Assembly: GCA_039602395.1 (NCBI GenBank)
Contig: JBCNJP010000012.1
Coordinates: forward strand, 28,568,454-28,632,453
Length of the DNA: 64,000 nt
From: Deinandra increscens subsp. villosa
Lineage: Eukaryota; Streptophyta; Magnoliopsida; Asterales; Asteraceae
Direction of reading: 5' to 3'
Shown here: piece after piece, positions 1 to 12,122 of the stretch
Position numbering within the stretch: the first letter of the stretch is position 1
How the letters are laid out: each line of letters begins with the position of its first letter
Notes under the pieces: model-generated
The model's database searches: none
What the model was told of the DNA's origin: nothing
The model's input: only the letters and a program-made list of their open reading frames with translations
Made by a program: the position numbers and the translations under genes

Positions 1-290
1 GCGTAAGGGTGGGTCTTGCTGGCAGCGTACCAGCTCCATACCAGTTGGTACGGACCAGCTTACCAGATGGTACGCTGGGTGGTACGCCAGCCAGAGTGAC
101 CGTCCTATAAATAGGTAGCTTGTGTAGAGAGCATTAGAACTCTAGTCAGACATCTCATATTATGTGTGTGTGTTTCTATGTGTATGCTCTCAAGTTTTCA
201 TCAATACAAATCACATTTGTATTTACTTTCGATCTCGTTTCATCTCGATCACTTGATTAGCAAACGATCCATCGCTCCATGCATTTACAT
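1..290 (+). mobile_element. Partial Copia-type LTR (U3/R portion)
   Basis: The segment has repeated GGTACG/ACCAG motifs, a TATA box (TATAAATAG at 106-114) and a downstream leader rich in GTGTAGAGAG-like sequence. The same architecture occurs, on the other strand, in the LTRs at 53686-54034 and 59831-60197: short GGACC repeats, TATAAATAG, a GTGTTAGAGAG leader, then ATCAATA followed by a small inverted repeat. I infer a related but different Copia LTR cut by the window edge. No LTR terminus or partner copy is visible. Confidence 0.4.
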
Positions 291-1850
291 TGACTTTGTT
301 GGGTTACATGAAGTTCATAACATAAAATGATATTTTGTGATACTTGAGGAGTTGATGAAATAGTAGTTTATGATATTTGGTTGAACTTACGTAAGTGTTT
401 CTATTATAAGGATTCATGTTACAAAATATACATAAGTATTGGTTGACTTAGGTAAATTGAGGTTACATAAGTTAACCGGATTGTTAAAAGAAAATTTGTA
501 TTTGTTAACATGTATATGTATATATATACCATTTATACACTAAACACTTTATGAAAATTTACCTAAATTAATTTTTGGTAAATAAAATGTGTTTCGGGCT
601 AAAATATACAAAGTTGGACTTTAAAATGAAAGTTGGACCCAAAACAAAATATTGGGTCTTTAGAAACCTATTTTGGGCTTGGAAATGCACTATTGGGCCT
701 TATGTTGGTTATTGGACCTAACGGATCCAATTTGGCCCCTAACGAGCCCAAACGCTATTAAACGTCATTTTCACAACTTATTAGGTTAACTAATGTCAAC
801 CACCATAAAAATGATATTCGGTTTCTAAAACCGACACCAAACGTGAAAAATGTATTTTTTGGAGATATAATATTCTAATGTGACATTTTTTGGTACTTGA
901 CTAACTCTTGGAAAATACATAAGTACAAATATAATAAATATATTTATTTCATTACACGATGTAAGCTCAAGTCGGGAAAAGTGTTCATAAGCTTCATACA
1001 TAGGAAATATAGTTTATATTTTTGAGCGTCTTAAATATATCTATATTTCGGTAGACGTATACAGATCACCGACGCGTTGTCACCAAATGTTTTACAAATC
1101 ACATACAAACCGAGTAGTGTTGGGTGAAAGGTTACATCACCCACTTGCTCATATTCACATACTGAGACTGTAGGTGTCTAAAAATTGTCTTAGGGCACGC
1201 TAGGTCGGCATACATTTCATTGCTACATACTGTTCATCACCCATAGTTCCAGGTGAGTTTCATGACCCCTTTTTCATTGTTTACTCTGGGGGAGAATTAT
1301 ATGCATTTCGAATTACATTTACATCTGGACATAATATACTTAATGATACGTACTGATTACCTGAGACAGTTTACATATCACATTAAGTCCCTTCATAATT
1401 GGACCGTTAATCGTTATTATAGCGAGGTGGTGATGGATAGTACTATCGGGTTTGACAAACCCTACCCGCGTTAGTCGCGCTAACTTTGGTTGTAGGCCAA
1501 AACAGGTATATTATTTGCCTGTGGACTCACCAACATTATTGTTGACCATTTAAGCATGTATTTCTCAGGTAACTAAATAGCTTCATCACACCAACATGCA
1601 TTCAGGAGTCATCATGCTAGGAGTGAATATTTTGGGACATTCATTATCATGTTATGTCATTTTCTGGAAAACATTTTCATTCCACTTAGCTTCCGTAATT
1701 ATTAAGACTATTTAAGTGTGACCGTTTTGCAAACTTTATTATTTAAGTATGTCTTTCAAAACTCATGTAGTGTCGTTCAATGTAACTTGTGCGTTGATGA
1801 TCCATGGAGCCATGACCCCGTGGGAAAGCCGCTGTGGATGGGGTGTGACA
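291..1850 (+). mobile_element. Probable Gypsy-type LTR or LTR remnant, noncoding
   Basis: No convincing coding frame is present in these 1.5 kb. The right edge ends in GGGGTGTGACA (1840-1850) exactly where the neighbouring Copia gag zinc knuckle breaks off. The same terminal motif, in the opposite orientation, ends the LTRs at 38904 and 52903. I infer a plus-oriented LTR inserted into the Copia gag. Its left end and partner are not identifiable, and it may extend beyond the window. Confidence 0.35.
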
Positions 1851-2868
1851 GTTGTAGCATGTAGCTTTACTTTTGTCAAGCCCAGTTTGAGCATTTCTAT
1901 CTCCATTGAACTTTCTGCCTGTTCTTTTGTAGAACCTTTGTGCACGTAAGGAGATCATTGCTAGTTGTGTGTTGATGTCCATTTCTTCTAAGTCATCAGC
2001 ACTGAAGCATTCTAGGTCTAATCTAGTGAGCCCACCCTGACTGTTATCTGCAATATGAGCAAAGTTGTTATAGAAGAGAAGCATAATTTCATTACCTCTT
2101 GGTGATGTAGGGTAAGTGATCAAAGGAGCATGTTCACTGTAGTGACTTCTATCTTCATGAGCAGTGATAAGTACAATAGAGGTTGGAATTGTTAAGTTTA
2201 CTGGTTTGTTTAGAACACCTAATTTTTCATTGATTGTCATTACATGTGCACTAAGCATTCCATGAAGTTCACTCAACTTTAAAGTTTTGAGATCCTTGTT
2301 ATACTTGATGCTTACAGTATATACTGCCCAGACATCAGGAAGTGATCTCATAAACTTTCTGATAACATCACCGTTTTCCATCTTCACATCCCTGTAATTC
2401 ATCAAGAAGTTGAACAAAACGTAGATATTGAGCATTCATACTTTCACCATTTTTGTGAGCAAAATTTTCATATCTTTGTTTTAGAACATCTTTCTTATTT
2501 TCTTTCACTTCATCAGTTCCTTCGTACATTTCATTTAAAGCTTTCAACAGACTGAAAGCAGTTTTGCAATTTTTGAAACCTACGAGAACATAATTTAGAA
2601 GTGCTGCCTGTAATGCCCATAAAGCTTTGTGATCTCCATCGACCAACTTCGGGTCATCATCGGAATAGTCAACAACAGCTTTTACTATATCTATACTTGG
2701 TGTAGTAGCGGATTTCGCAGTAGGGATAGTGGGGCCATACATAACAGATTTCCACATTCTGTAGTCAGAATGATGAAGATAGCCTATCATACGCAATTTC
2801 CATGTATCAAAATCGTCGGGCATGAATGCTGGTGGTTTGTTAGAACTACCATTTTGTGATTCTCCCAT
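1851..2868 (-). pseudogene. Copia gag remnant (UBN2-like), frameshifted and truncated
   Basis: The first 166 codons (2868 to 2371) read as a Copia gag N-terminus: a WKLRMIGYL segment, then ALWALQAALLN and LKALNEMYEG. A frameshift near 2400 moves the rest into the frame ending close to 1851, where RKFMRSLPDVW and INEKL gag motifs continue. The frame reaches the start of a CCHC knuckle (CYNC, 1851-1862) and is cut there by the LTR to its left. A primer-binding-like site and an LTR lie upstream on the same strand, so this is the 5' half of a minus-strand Copia element. Protease, integrase and RT are absent here. Confidence 0.7.
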
Positions 2869-2980
2869 GATTAAGGATGAACAAGTGAAAAGAGTGACTT
2901 TTTACTAAAAACAGAGTACATGGGTAAAACGCAGTTTTAAAAACTTATTTTGAGTTCAAGTTTTAGAAACACAAGCCAAA

Positions 2981-2993
2981 AGCTCTGATACTA
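2981..2993 (-). other. Degenerate tRNA-Met primer binding site
   Basis: On the minus strand the sequence reads TAGTATCAGAGCT, directly downstream of the LTR ending at 2996. It differs by one base from TGGTATCAGAGC, the usual initiator-tRNA-Met complement in plant Copia elements. Its position between LTR and gag supports the call. Confidence 0.6.
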
Positions 2994-2995
2994 CT

Positions 2996-3661
2996 TGTGG
3001 GATCGAAACTTGGTTACAGAGTTTAACTAATTACAAGGTTTTACTTATAATTAACCAGACGGAAACACGTTAATTCTTATGCTCTGTTTGAAGTAAAGTA
3101 ATATGAAATCGAATACAAGACAAGTATAACAATAATATGAGTAAAACTGAGCATTGTATTATAACTTGATGATTCGAAGTACATATCAGAGTGATTTACA
3201 CTTGCTTGTTTAAAGCAGGTTACAAGTGTCTATATATAGTGCCCTAAGGAATCAGGCGAACCCTTGATTCCTCTAACGATCATGTAGATCGTCGAGTAAA
3301 GATACATGAACTAGAAATTATATTAAACTAGTCTAGAAGATAAAAGTGTCAGCTTCATGTCAGGAGAAGGCGGGAAACTGGATTAGATCTGTCAGAGACA
3401 AGTGGAGCAGGTCAAGTTGATGTCCGAGATAACTCGCCTTACCAAGGTAACTTAAGTTATCTCGGGCGTATCCACTGTCCGAGATAAATTGTGCTTCCAA
3501 GATAAAACAGCCTTCCCAGGTATAATGACCTTCCGAGGTAATTGTAAGTTATCTCGGGCAGTCTGTTCTTCCGAGGTAACTTATCTTGGGCCTTCTATTC
3601 TTCCTAGTTAACATGTTTTAGCCGATCAGCATCATTTCTTCAGGAGAAATAATTCCTTACA
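2996..3661 (-). mobile_element. 5' LTR of the truncated Copia element
   Basis: Read on the minus strand, the 666-bp segment starts TGTAAGGAATTA and ends GATCCCACA, giving TG..CA termini. It lies directly upstream of the primer site and gag. A TATA-like ACTATATATA sits at 3231-3240. The upstream half (3420-3600) holds a cluster of CCGAGATAA/TTATCTCGG motifs in both orientations. No second copy is in the window, so the boundaries rest on termini and position only. Confidence 0.6.
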
Positions 3662-3682
3662 CCTGGTGTGCTCTCGTAGCAC

Positions 3683-5790
3683 TTGGTTTTTTTGTCTCAC
3701 GTTTCAGCTCGAACCGTGAACTCCTTTCCTTTCCCGGTAATGGCATCCACCTCAGTGCCGTCTAAGGGTTCTGTACAGTCTCCCTTGCGATCCTTTCATT
3801 GTTGCCCAGATGTTGGTGTTGGTTCCAAAGGGATATCTCGGCTTATCCTACATCTTAAGTCATCTCATCTTTCTACAGATGAGCGTCGTAACGCCATTCG
3901 GGAAGCTTTGGCGGCTGATGTTGGTGTCTTTCGACAATGGAGGGGGCTTGAAAGGCCTACGGGTATGAAAATTAATGCTTTGAGTCGCGGTTGCCATCAC
4001 CCTGACAGTGTCATTCGTTTGGTTGTCTCTGTTGATGGCAATGATAGTCATATTATTGGGGTACCAAGGCCGTTTCCCCCGGTTGTTGTGACCAACGATG
4101 GTTGTCCGTTTTGGTTGGATGGGGGGCTCCTGGATCGGGTCTTTAAGGTACATGTTACTACTGTCAAGAGCATCCCGCACAGCTGTCGGTTTGCCTTCTC
4201 CGAGGCTCTTAGATTTGCCCTTCTTAAGGTGGTAGCCCAACCAGGTTCTGCAAACGCCTGGGTGAGGCTACTTCTTCTCCCTCGCTGCACTTTGCAAATT
4301 TTTAGGCCCTAGAATCGGCAAGATTATCGCTCTGGAAATCGGAAAACCTTGCAGTGCCGATCCATCATGACATACTTAGCTGCTTGGGGGAAGGAAGATG
4401 GTATAGAGCAGCTGGTTAATAGTGTTTTAGGCGGCTCAAGGGGGGCATGTGCCCATCCGGCGTTGTCTCCGATAAGGATGATCATGCGGTGCCAAACATC
4501 AAGCGGTGCCTTCTGAAAATCGCAGACGGTCATTTTACTGCGCCTGTGAAGGTGGTATCTTCTATGGGGGTTGCGACATACAATGCCGAGACCACGCGCG
4601 CTTTGGAAGCCAAGCACCTGCATCTGCCGCCCCCGTTTCTTTCCATCTGTCCCCCTTTCTGAACCCCCGCTTGTCTCGAGCACCGACCGGGTTTTAGAGT
4701 GTACTAAATCCTTTCCCAAAGGGCTGTTGTGTGGTAGGGACGGGCTGAGGACCCAGCACATTTTGGGCAGCCTCTGTGGGGAGGGGTCTGCCATTGCCAA
4801 GGACCTTCTAGGAGCTATTACTTTGGTAGTTAATCTATGGCTGGGTGGGTGATGCCCACTCGTTTTGGCTGAATTTGTTGCTTCAGCTCCTCTCACACCA
4901 CTCCTTAAGCCTGACAATGGGATTCGGCCTATTGCGGTTGGCACCATTTGGTGGCGGTTGGTCTCCAAGATTGCTATGCATGGGGTTTGTAAAGAAATGA
5001 CCAAGTCTCGTAACGAGTTTCATTTTGGAGTTGGTGTGTCAGGTGGGGCTGAGGCCATTGTTCATAGTGTTAACCTCCATGTTGGGGAACGACATCATGA
5101 TGGGTCCCTTGCTATGCTCATGGTAGACTTCTCCAATGCGTTTAACTTGGTCGACAGATCGTCTTTACTCCGCGAGTCAGGCTGAGGTGCCCGTCCATTA
5201 TGTCGTGGGTTGATTTCTTATATGGACAGCCGACTCGCTTATACCTAGGGGATGATCATATTTGGGCCACTACCGGGGTTCAATAGGATGACCCATTGGA
5301 GTCACTTCTGTTTTCCCTTGTCCTACACCCCCTTGTGCATCAAATCCAAGACAATTGTCAACTGCTTCTCCATGCTTGGTATCTCGATGATGGCACGGTC
5401 ATTAGGGACTCCGGAGATGTCGCTAAGGTTCTTGGGATCATTAAGGAGAAAGGTCCGCCTTTGGGTTTGAATCTCAATATTAAGAAGACAGAGCTCTTTT
5501 GGCCATCTTACGATGGTGGGAAGGTACGGCCGGGTCTTTTCCCACCAGACATTAGCAGACCCGTCGGGGGGTGTGGGGAAGCTCTTGGGGGAGCTATCAG
5601 CAGAGATGGCGGGTTTATACAAGGGTTGGCTTCAAGGAGCGTGACTACTGCTACTGATTTAATGCACCTCCTCCCCAAACTTGGTGACCCGCAATGTGAA
5701 CTTATCATGCTTTGCTCTTGTATGGGTATTGTCAAGCTTTTCTTTAGCTTAAGGACTTGTCCCCCTGCTCACATGGTGGAGGCTGCTGCT
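3683..5790 (+). pseudogene. Non-LTR retrotransposon 5' part: zinc finger and reverse transcriptase
   Basis: The N-terminus (likely ATG at 3740, in frame with an upstream ATG at 3683) includes a C2H2-like finger (CCPD then HLKSSH, about 3796-3875). Further on come reverse transcriptase motifs: PLLKPDNGIRPIAVG (from about 4894), a GVGVSGGAEA segment (about 5030), palm motif A with VDFSNAFNLVD (about 5126), and the catalytic YLDDG (about 5381). Stops and frameshifts separate these blocks: frame 2 up to about 5180, frame 1 from 5296. The frame is then interrupted at 5790 by the LARD and resumes at 12829. Finger, RT and a C-terminal endonuclease in one element recall R2-like elements. Clade assignment is inference. 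Confidence 0.75.
5786..5790. repeat. Left target-site duplication CTGCT of the LARD
   Basis: CTGCT immediately precedes the 5' LTR and recurs at 12824-12828 immediately after the 3' LTR. Both copies lie in the same retrotransposon coding sequence, which fixes the insertion point exactly. Confidence 0.9.
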
Positions 5791-6489
5791 TATTGGGCTA
5801 TACCCCTATAAGGGCTACGCAGAAGCTCTACCCCAAGGAGATGGGCTACGGTGAAGCTCTACCCTTTGACTTATAGAAATATGTCCCCGAATGGCCTTGT
5901 CAGAGAGATATCCCTCGCATAAGGGCTAAGGGCCCCAAGGACCCCGATAAGGGGTTCGCCCAGACGGAAGGGGCACACTCTCTTGATAAAAGGAATAAAT
6001 CATACATGTCTGGTATCTAGGAGACACAAAGTACATGAACAGTACCACAAGGACGATGTGACAAGTTGACTTAGTCATTAAGTACAGGACTTCTGTCCCT
6101 TCGTCAGTGTCATCCTTGCCCCTTCGTCGCAGTACTTGCCCCTTCGTCGCAGTATGTGCCCCTTCGTCAGAATACTTGGCCAAGATTCAATCTTACTCAC
6201 TAAGTAACAACTCTTGGCCAGCTAAAGGATTGGTCCTATAAATATGGACACCCTCACACTCACTCAAGTAGGTTGGAAATGGGTTAGAAAACCCTTACTC
6301 TCTCTCTCTAAACTCCCTCCCCAAAACCTTCTCCTGCATACACACACATATGCACGGGGGAGACCCAACGATGGCAATGATGGAAACGGAACGGAATATG
6401 TTCATACGGATCTGAGCCGGAGGATCTCTTCCCTCCACACACACACTTGTAGCTACTAGAATCCTACCCCGGGATTCTGGGACGCAACA
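5791..6489 (+). repeat. 5' LTR of the LARD
   Basis: This 699-bp repeat starts TATTGGGCTATACCCC and ends GGGACGCAACA. A TATA box (TATAAATATGG) is at about 6237. Three head-to-tail copies of a ~22-bp unit with CCCCTTCGTC lie at 6118-6175. The frame of 85 codons on the minus strand (5926-6183) recurs in the other LTR only because the LTRs are copies. It is not a gene. Confidence 0.9.
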
Positions 6490-6490
6490 T

Positions 6491-6508
6491 TGGCGCCATC
6501 CGTGGGAC
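6491..6508 (+). other. Primer binding site of the LARD
   Basis: TGGCGCCATCCGTGGGAC follows the 5' LTR after one base. Sites beginning TGGCGCC are typical of plant Gypsy Tat/Athila-type elements; this is recalled, not searched. Confidence 0.75.
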
Positions 6509-7859
6509 CGAGAAACGGCTTCATATTCTAACAACATAAGGGCCAGATCCGTATATATCCTTCCGTTCCAGGCCATATTCGAGCATCTATATGAAGATGG
6601 AGACAAGTTAAATGTCTCTATGAAGATCTGAAAAAGAGAAGAAGAAAAAGGGTTTGGGACATCTGAATATTTCTGAGAAAAAAGTCGATGTAAGGACCAG
6701 ATCTGCATTTTTCTGGTTTCTTGAGGACCGGAAGCATGTCTGATTTCGAAAGACCGGAGCAGACCCGTCTCCTCCTTTCAACCGGAGCAGAATATTATGA
6801 TCGACATATACCGATCTTGTTAAAGGTTAAAACTCCTACGCCTTTTCTAATATAATTCATTTATACTTTATAGCATGTCTTGTATAATATGCTTGTTAAG
6901 CTCACAAGGCAACTCCATGTTTACAACATCATGTTGGAACCTCCATGATAACCAGGGAGTACAATTTAATTACTAGCTTTCTTGTCCTACGTACAAGTCA
7001 TAAGGCAGAGGGTGCAAACCCCATATTTTTAGAATAAATTACTTCATTTGATAAAAGCAAAGAAACAAGTATTTTTCTTTAAATAAAAAAAAGAAAAAAA
7101 AAGTACATAAACCACTCGTATATGAGCTGTGATTTTATGATGTACTAATATCAACAACACTAAACAATACTATTATATTAAGTGTATGAGCTGTCATTTT
7201 TATAAGAGCCACATAATATTACTTGAGTACATGGGTACAAGCATTTGTGGACCATAAAAATTACTTGTTGAGGATTTTATTAAAAAGCATAGGACAATAG
7301 TGATGGTAGATGTTGACTTTCTTAGACAAAGAAAAGAAAAGACAGGTACAGTTGTACTTACTGTCATCTCCTTGAAAACCCCTAATTTATGATATAAAAA
7401 TGGGTGCATATACGTATATAACGCATATAACAAAAACAAGAGGTCGGGTAACGGAAAAAGGCATGTAAACATATTTGAAGGTATCACCTGATCAATACCG
7501 TCTCTAAAATACCGATCTCGATAAAAACAAATACAGCTGGGTTGTTTGAAAATAGGGTGTACCTTTGCTCAGTTTACAAGAGCCAAGAAAAGCCTATGCA
7601 AGTCAGACTTGCTTACTCTATAGGCATAGGCTATTAAGTTGATGTACAACCCATAAAGAAGAGTGTACAACATGGCATGCACATAATCTGACAGGGAGAT
7701 ATATATGATCAGTGAAAATCAAAAGTTTTCATATATTATAAGTCATGGAAATTGTCAAAGAATATGTGGCCGTGAGATACTGAAATATGCCATCTTCAAA
7801 ATTTGCATACATATATGATACGAGTCTGTATATTTGCTCGGTAATTTACTCCGGAGAAA

Positions 7860-8360
7860 GAAAAAAAAAGGAAAGAGACGAGTAGAAACGATAAAATTCG
7901 TCGATGAAAAAGACGTCGAAATGTCGTTAAGATTAAAAGCGATAAGAACCGTCGAGGACGAAGATGAACGCCGTTGAAAAAGACGTCGTAACTCCGTTAA
8001 CTAGAAATGATAAAACTCAAAAAGGACGACGATACGCGCCGTTGAAAAAATACGTGCCATTCGGTCTAATAGGTTTATAAAAAATAACGATGAAACTCCG
8101 TTGAAAAAGACGGTGTAACCCCGTTAATTAGAAGCGACAAAAAGTTGTCGAAGATAAAAAATATATATATGGTGCGACTTCACTAAATAGAAGCGATAAA
8201 AGCCATAAGGAGAACGATGAAACACCGTTGAAAAAGACGGTACAATTTCGTAAAAAATGATTAAAAGTCGTCAAGGTAACGATGAAACCCCGTTGAAAAA
8301 GACGGTGCAATTCCGTTAGATAAAAACGACGAAAATCGTCGAGCATAGCAACGACAAGTA
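7860..8360 (+). repeat. Degenerate ~65-bp repeats in the LARD interior
   Basis: CCGTTGAAAAAGACG or close variants recur at about 7971, 8039, 8098, 8226 and 8291. Each is followed by a (T)CCGTTA segment and an AAGCGAYAAAA-like segment. The units are too diverged and too frame-disrupted to code. Confidence 0.65.
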
Positions 8361-8639
8361 CTCTATTAAATAAGAGAATCGTTACCCTCAAATGGTTAAA
8401 AACCTTGGTAGCAAAGGCCTTCAAGGATGCCGACAAAAGGGATCCCATAAATGAAGGTCGTACAAAAATATAATTAGTGTCGCATAATTATATGACACAT
8501 AAAAGGATCAAGACAAGCATACCGCTACGATGGATGACATTCACGAGAAAGTAGCAATTATCAGTCTTAATCAGCTCATGCCGTTAGAGCTTCACTTCGG
8601 TAACAATTTACATATGCTTATGATTTAAGATTATATGTC

Positions 8640-9220
8640 ACTTGTTTATTAAGTTTAATGTTATTAAATGCTACTAGTATAATTTAGCAACATTAAACTG
8701 GGGGAGTATAGGGTGGCATATTGATACCACTTACAAGACCTTTATAGAAAAAGTGTTAAAATCCTACTGAAGGGACATAACGATCCCCTTCGGGGGAACA
8801 TATTGTTTATCTTGCGTAAAAGATATTTGATAAATTATTGATAATATGATATGCCAATGTTAAAAAGTAAGGGCAACTTATTAAAATAAGACCCTGCCAA
8901 AAAGAGGGAGAAGGAGACCCTATAAGGGCCTCCACGAATAAACAACCTCACCAAGGAAAACAGCTATAGTATGACATAATACTATCGATTGTATAACAAG
9001 TATTGAAACTTACTTGGTTATTAAAGTTTAAGGCTACTAGTATAACTTAGCAGCATCAAACTAAAGGAGTATAGTAGGGTATGACGATACCACTTACAAA
9101 GTACTCGTATAAAAAATGTTGAAACCCCCATTGAAGGGACAGAACACACCTCCTTCAAGGAAGACATGTTATTTATCTTATAAACATTCGATAATTCATG
9201 ACATCACTACTAGTGTGATA
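8640..9220 (+). repeat. Diverged ~200-bp direct duplication in the LARD
   Basis: The segment 8640-8850 (GCTACTAGTATAA, GGAGTATAG, ATACCACTTACAA, GAAGGGACA in order) recurs in the same order at 9000-9220. The copies are about 360 bp apart. Both hold a GGGGGAGTATAG or AAAGGAGTATAG motif resembling a polypurine tract. Confidence 0.6.
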
Positions 9221-9746
9221 AACAACATTGAGTAAGAGGGTATGTCGTGAAAATAATATATTACCCCATCAATAAAAAAGGAAAACCTCACCAAAATAGA
9301 GGACTCCATTGTCAAAATGGGATTAACCCTTGACACAGTAAAAGGTTCATTTCTGAAGGGCTCCAGAAAAGAACACATAACCTCCTAAAAGAATGGAGTA
9401 TATGATGGTTTTCATTTCTTGTCAAGATAGAAACAACACATAGTGAAAGGCAGAAAGCCAGCACTTGGAAGTACACAACTTCAAATGAAATTCTCCCAAA
9501 TATGGCAGGGGGAATTTAACATTCCACAGCTTTCGACTGTGAAGGGCCCCATGAGAAGGGTCTGAAAAATCCATGGTAATTAGGCTTCACAAGAGCCAAG
9601 TCCTAAGGCTTAAAGCCAAAGTGGGCGGCCTTAATAGAAAAGGTTAAGAAGTCCTTGGAAGACCTCACAAGGGTCGCTTGGACGCCTTCGTAGGAAGGTC
9701 TGAATAAAGTCTGTTGCTTGATACAACAAAAAGAGACACCCTTCGT

Positions 9747-10450
9747 AAGAAGGAGATAACAAGTCCATTACCTGCTCGATCAAGCAGAGGGACTCCCTTC
9801 GTAAGAAGGAGATAACAAGTCCATTACCTGCTCGATCAAGCAGAGGGACTCCCTTCGAAAGAAGGAGATAACAAGTCCATTACCTGCTCGATCAAGCAGA
9901 GACTCCTGAAGAAGGAGATAACAAGTCCATTACCTCTCGATCCGAAGAAGGAGATAACAAGTCCATTACCTGCTCGATCAAGCAGAGGGACTCCCTTCGA
10001 AAGAAGGAGATAACAAGTCCATTACCTGCTCGATCAAGCAGAGGGACTCTCTTCGTAAGAAGGAGATAACAAGTCCATTACCTGCTCGATCAAGCAGAGG
10101 GACTCCCTTCGAAAGAAGGAGATAACAAGTCCATTACCTGCTCGATCAAGCAGAGGGACTCCCTTCGTAAGAAGGAGATAACAAGTCCATTACCTGCTCG
10201 ATCAAGCAGAGGGACTCCCTTCGAAAGAAGGAGATAACAAGTCAATTACCTGCTCGATCAAGCAGAGGGACTCCCTTCGTAAGAAGGAGATAACAAGTCC
10301 ATTACCTGCTCGATCAAACAGAGGGACTCCCTTCGTTAGAAGGAGATAATAAGTCCATTACCTGCCCGATCAAGCAGAGGGGTTATCTTCAAAAGAAGAA
10401 AAAACTAAGTCCATTACCTGCTCGATCAAGCAGAGGGACTCCCTCCAAGA
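9747..10450 (+). repeat. Tandem array of a 56-bp unit, about 13 copies
   Basis: The unit reads GAAGGAGATAACAAGTCCAT, then TACCTGCTCGATCAAGCAGA, then GGGACTCCCTTCGTAA. Copies follow one another with few changes. Two shortened units lie near 9900-9960 and the last two are degenerate. Each unit carries a 16-bp near-palindrome (CTGCTCGATCAAGCAG) and a CCTTCGTAAGAAGG dyad across the unit boundary. There are no variable spacers, and the array codes for nothing recognisable. Confidence 0.9.
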
Positions 10451-12110
10451 GAATAAGATACTACATCTATTACTTACTCAATCGAGCGTAGGAATTCCCT
10501 TCGATGAAAGGACGCTCTAAGATCATTGCCTTGCACGAAAGGTAAAGACACGCCTCTCAAAAAGAAGGCAACGCGACGTCCCTCTCTAGAAAGACCAATA
10601 AAACCACCAAAGTTCTAAAAGAATGGTGAGAAGGGCCTTCATTAGAAAAGTCCACTAAAAAGATACACTTCTGAAGGAAGGTATGTCAGGCCCTTCAAAG
10701 AAGGGTCACATAATGAAAGAGCTTACAAAAGAAGCATATGAAGGTTCCTCTACGCAGGACATTATAGCAACACACTAGCCTTTAAAAAAAAGGGCAAGTG
10801 ACCCTTCACGACGAAGCTAAGGTAGAACAAAAACTTAAAATATCACTTCAGGAGAAAAGCGCATGAAGCTCCTATATGAAGGACCTTCTATGATAGACTT
10901 AGAGCTTCGGGCCTAGGAACCTCAAACCAAAAAGACGTTACTCTTCGGAGATACTATTGTAAAAGGGCTTCGCTTAAGGCCCCTAGTTAGGAGCCTTGTG
11001 GTTGCATCCACATTTTTAAAAAAAAGAAGGAGTTTTGCATAAGTATATGAGACTTATTAAGAAATCCCTCACATCGAGTCGAAAGCCCATCATTAAGGCT
11101 ACAAAAAAAGTAGGCCTCATGGGGGCCCAACGATCACATTCCCCACTAAAAGAAATCCATCAAAACTTTGTGGTCCTCGATAAAAGGCATGACACAAACA
11201 AGTTATGGATTACAACAAAAGGAGGTCAAAGTATGGGGTTATCACAATATTACCCATCAGACTACTATAAGGACCGAAGAGGCCATGACCAAGGTCTTCG
11301 GTAGAAATCCTATGTAAAGAAAACATAGAAAATAATACATTCACAAAACACATAAGTTTTGATAAACGCAACCACACCTGTGAAGCTTCTTTAAGAAGGC
11401 CTCATTTGGTGTAAAAATGAATCCTTCGGGACAAGCACCCTTAGTGGGCTCGATCAGGGAAGGACGCTCCAAAAATAACCATCTGAAAAACGTTGGAAAA
11501 AACAAAAGCAAAAGGATTATAAAGTTATGTGCGATACATATAACTATTCCATCGCACTATCAGTTCTAACAAGCAAAATACAAGGGACTAGTGGGGACTT
11601 GATGGGATATCCCCGTCAAGAAAGACCATTCTAGTCAAGGATGGCGAAGGCCTCCAAAAAATACTTATGAGATAAGTAAAAAGCCTGAGTGCCGGAGAGC
11701 GACAAATGGCTACCTGGTTAAAAGTGGACTGCATAAAGTTCACGTATAAAGCAGTCTTAATAGAATTGCTTTACACTTGGGGGGACTTGATAAAGTATCC
11801 CCCACATCGGATCAAGGCCTATAGCCTAGGCCCAAGATAAAGAGACGATTGAGCGATATCAAAGCCCGGAATATGAAAGGAGCCTGGAAGCCTTCGGGAA
11901 GGAATTGACGTTAAATAAAAGCTAAGTCCTTCAGAAAGGACCTCGGCGAAAGGGAACAAACTTGCGAGTCTCGTGGTAAAGGCTTATAGACCAGGTACAA
12001 AAACAAGGGCCTTCGTGGACAGTAGAAGGAGGAGGGCTTGATCTTAGGCCTTTTTAAAGGAAATGAAATCAGCCCAACACTTTTTTCACCTGGACCTCAA
12101 AAGTATCGGA

Positions 12111-12122
12111 CTTGGGGGGACT
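12111..12122 (+). other. Polypurine tract of the LARD
   Basis: CTTGGGGGGACT directly abuts the 3' LTR start at 12123. It is the expected plus-strand priming site. Confidence 0.75.

Noticed and set aside
4324..5004. 226-codon minus-strand frame
   Set aside because: Antisense to the RT-encoding strand and without recognisable domains.
5926..6183. 85-codon frame identical to one at 12258-12515
   Set aside because: Identical because both lie in the two LTRs of the LARD, on the minus strand. No protein similarity is recognised.
9747..10450. CRISPR-like regular repeats
   Set aside because: Units are directly tandem without unique spacers, and the setting is a plant retroelement.
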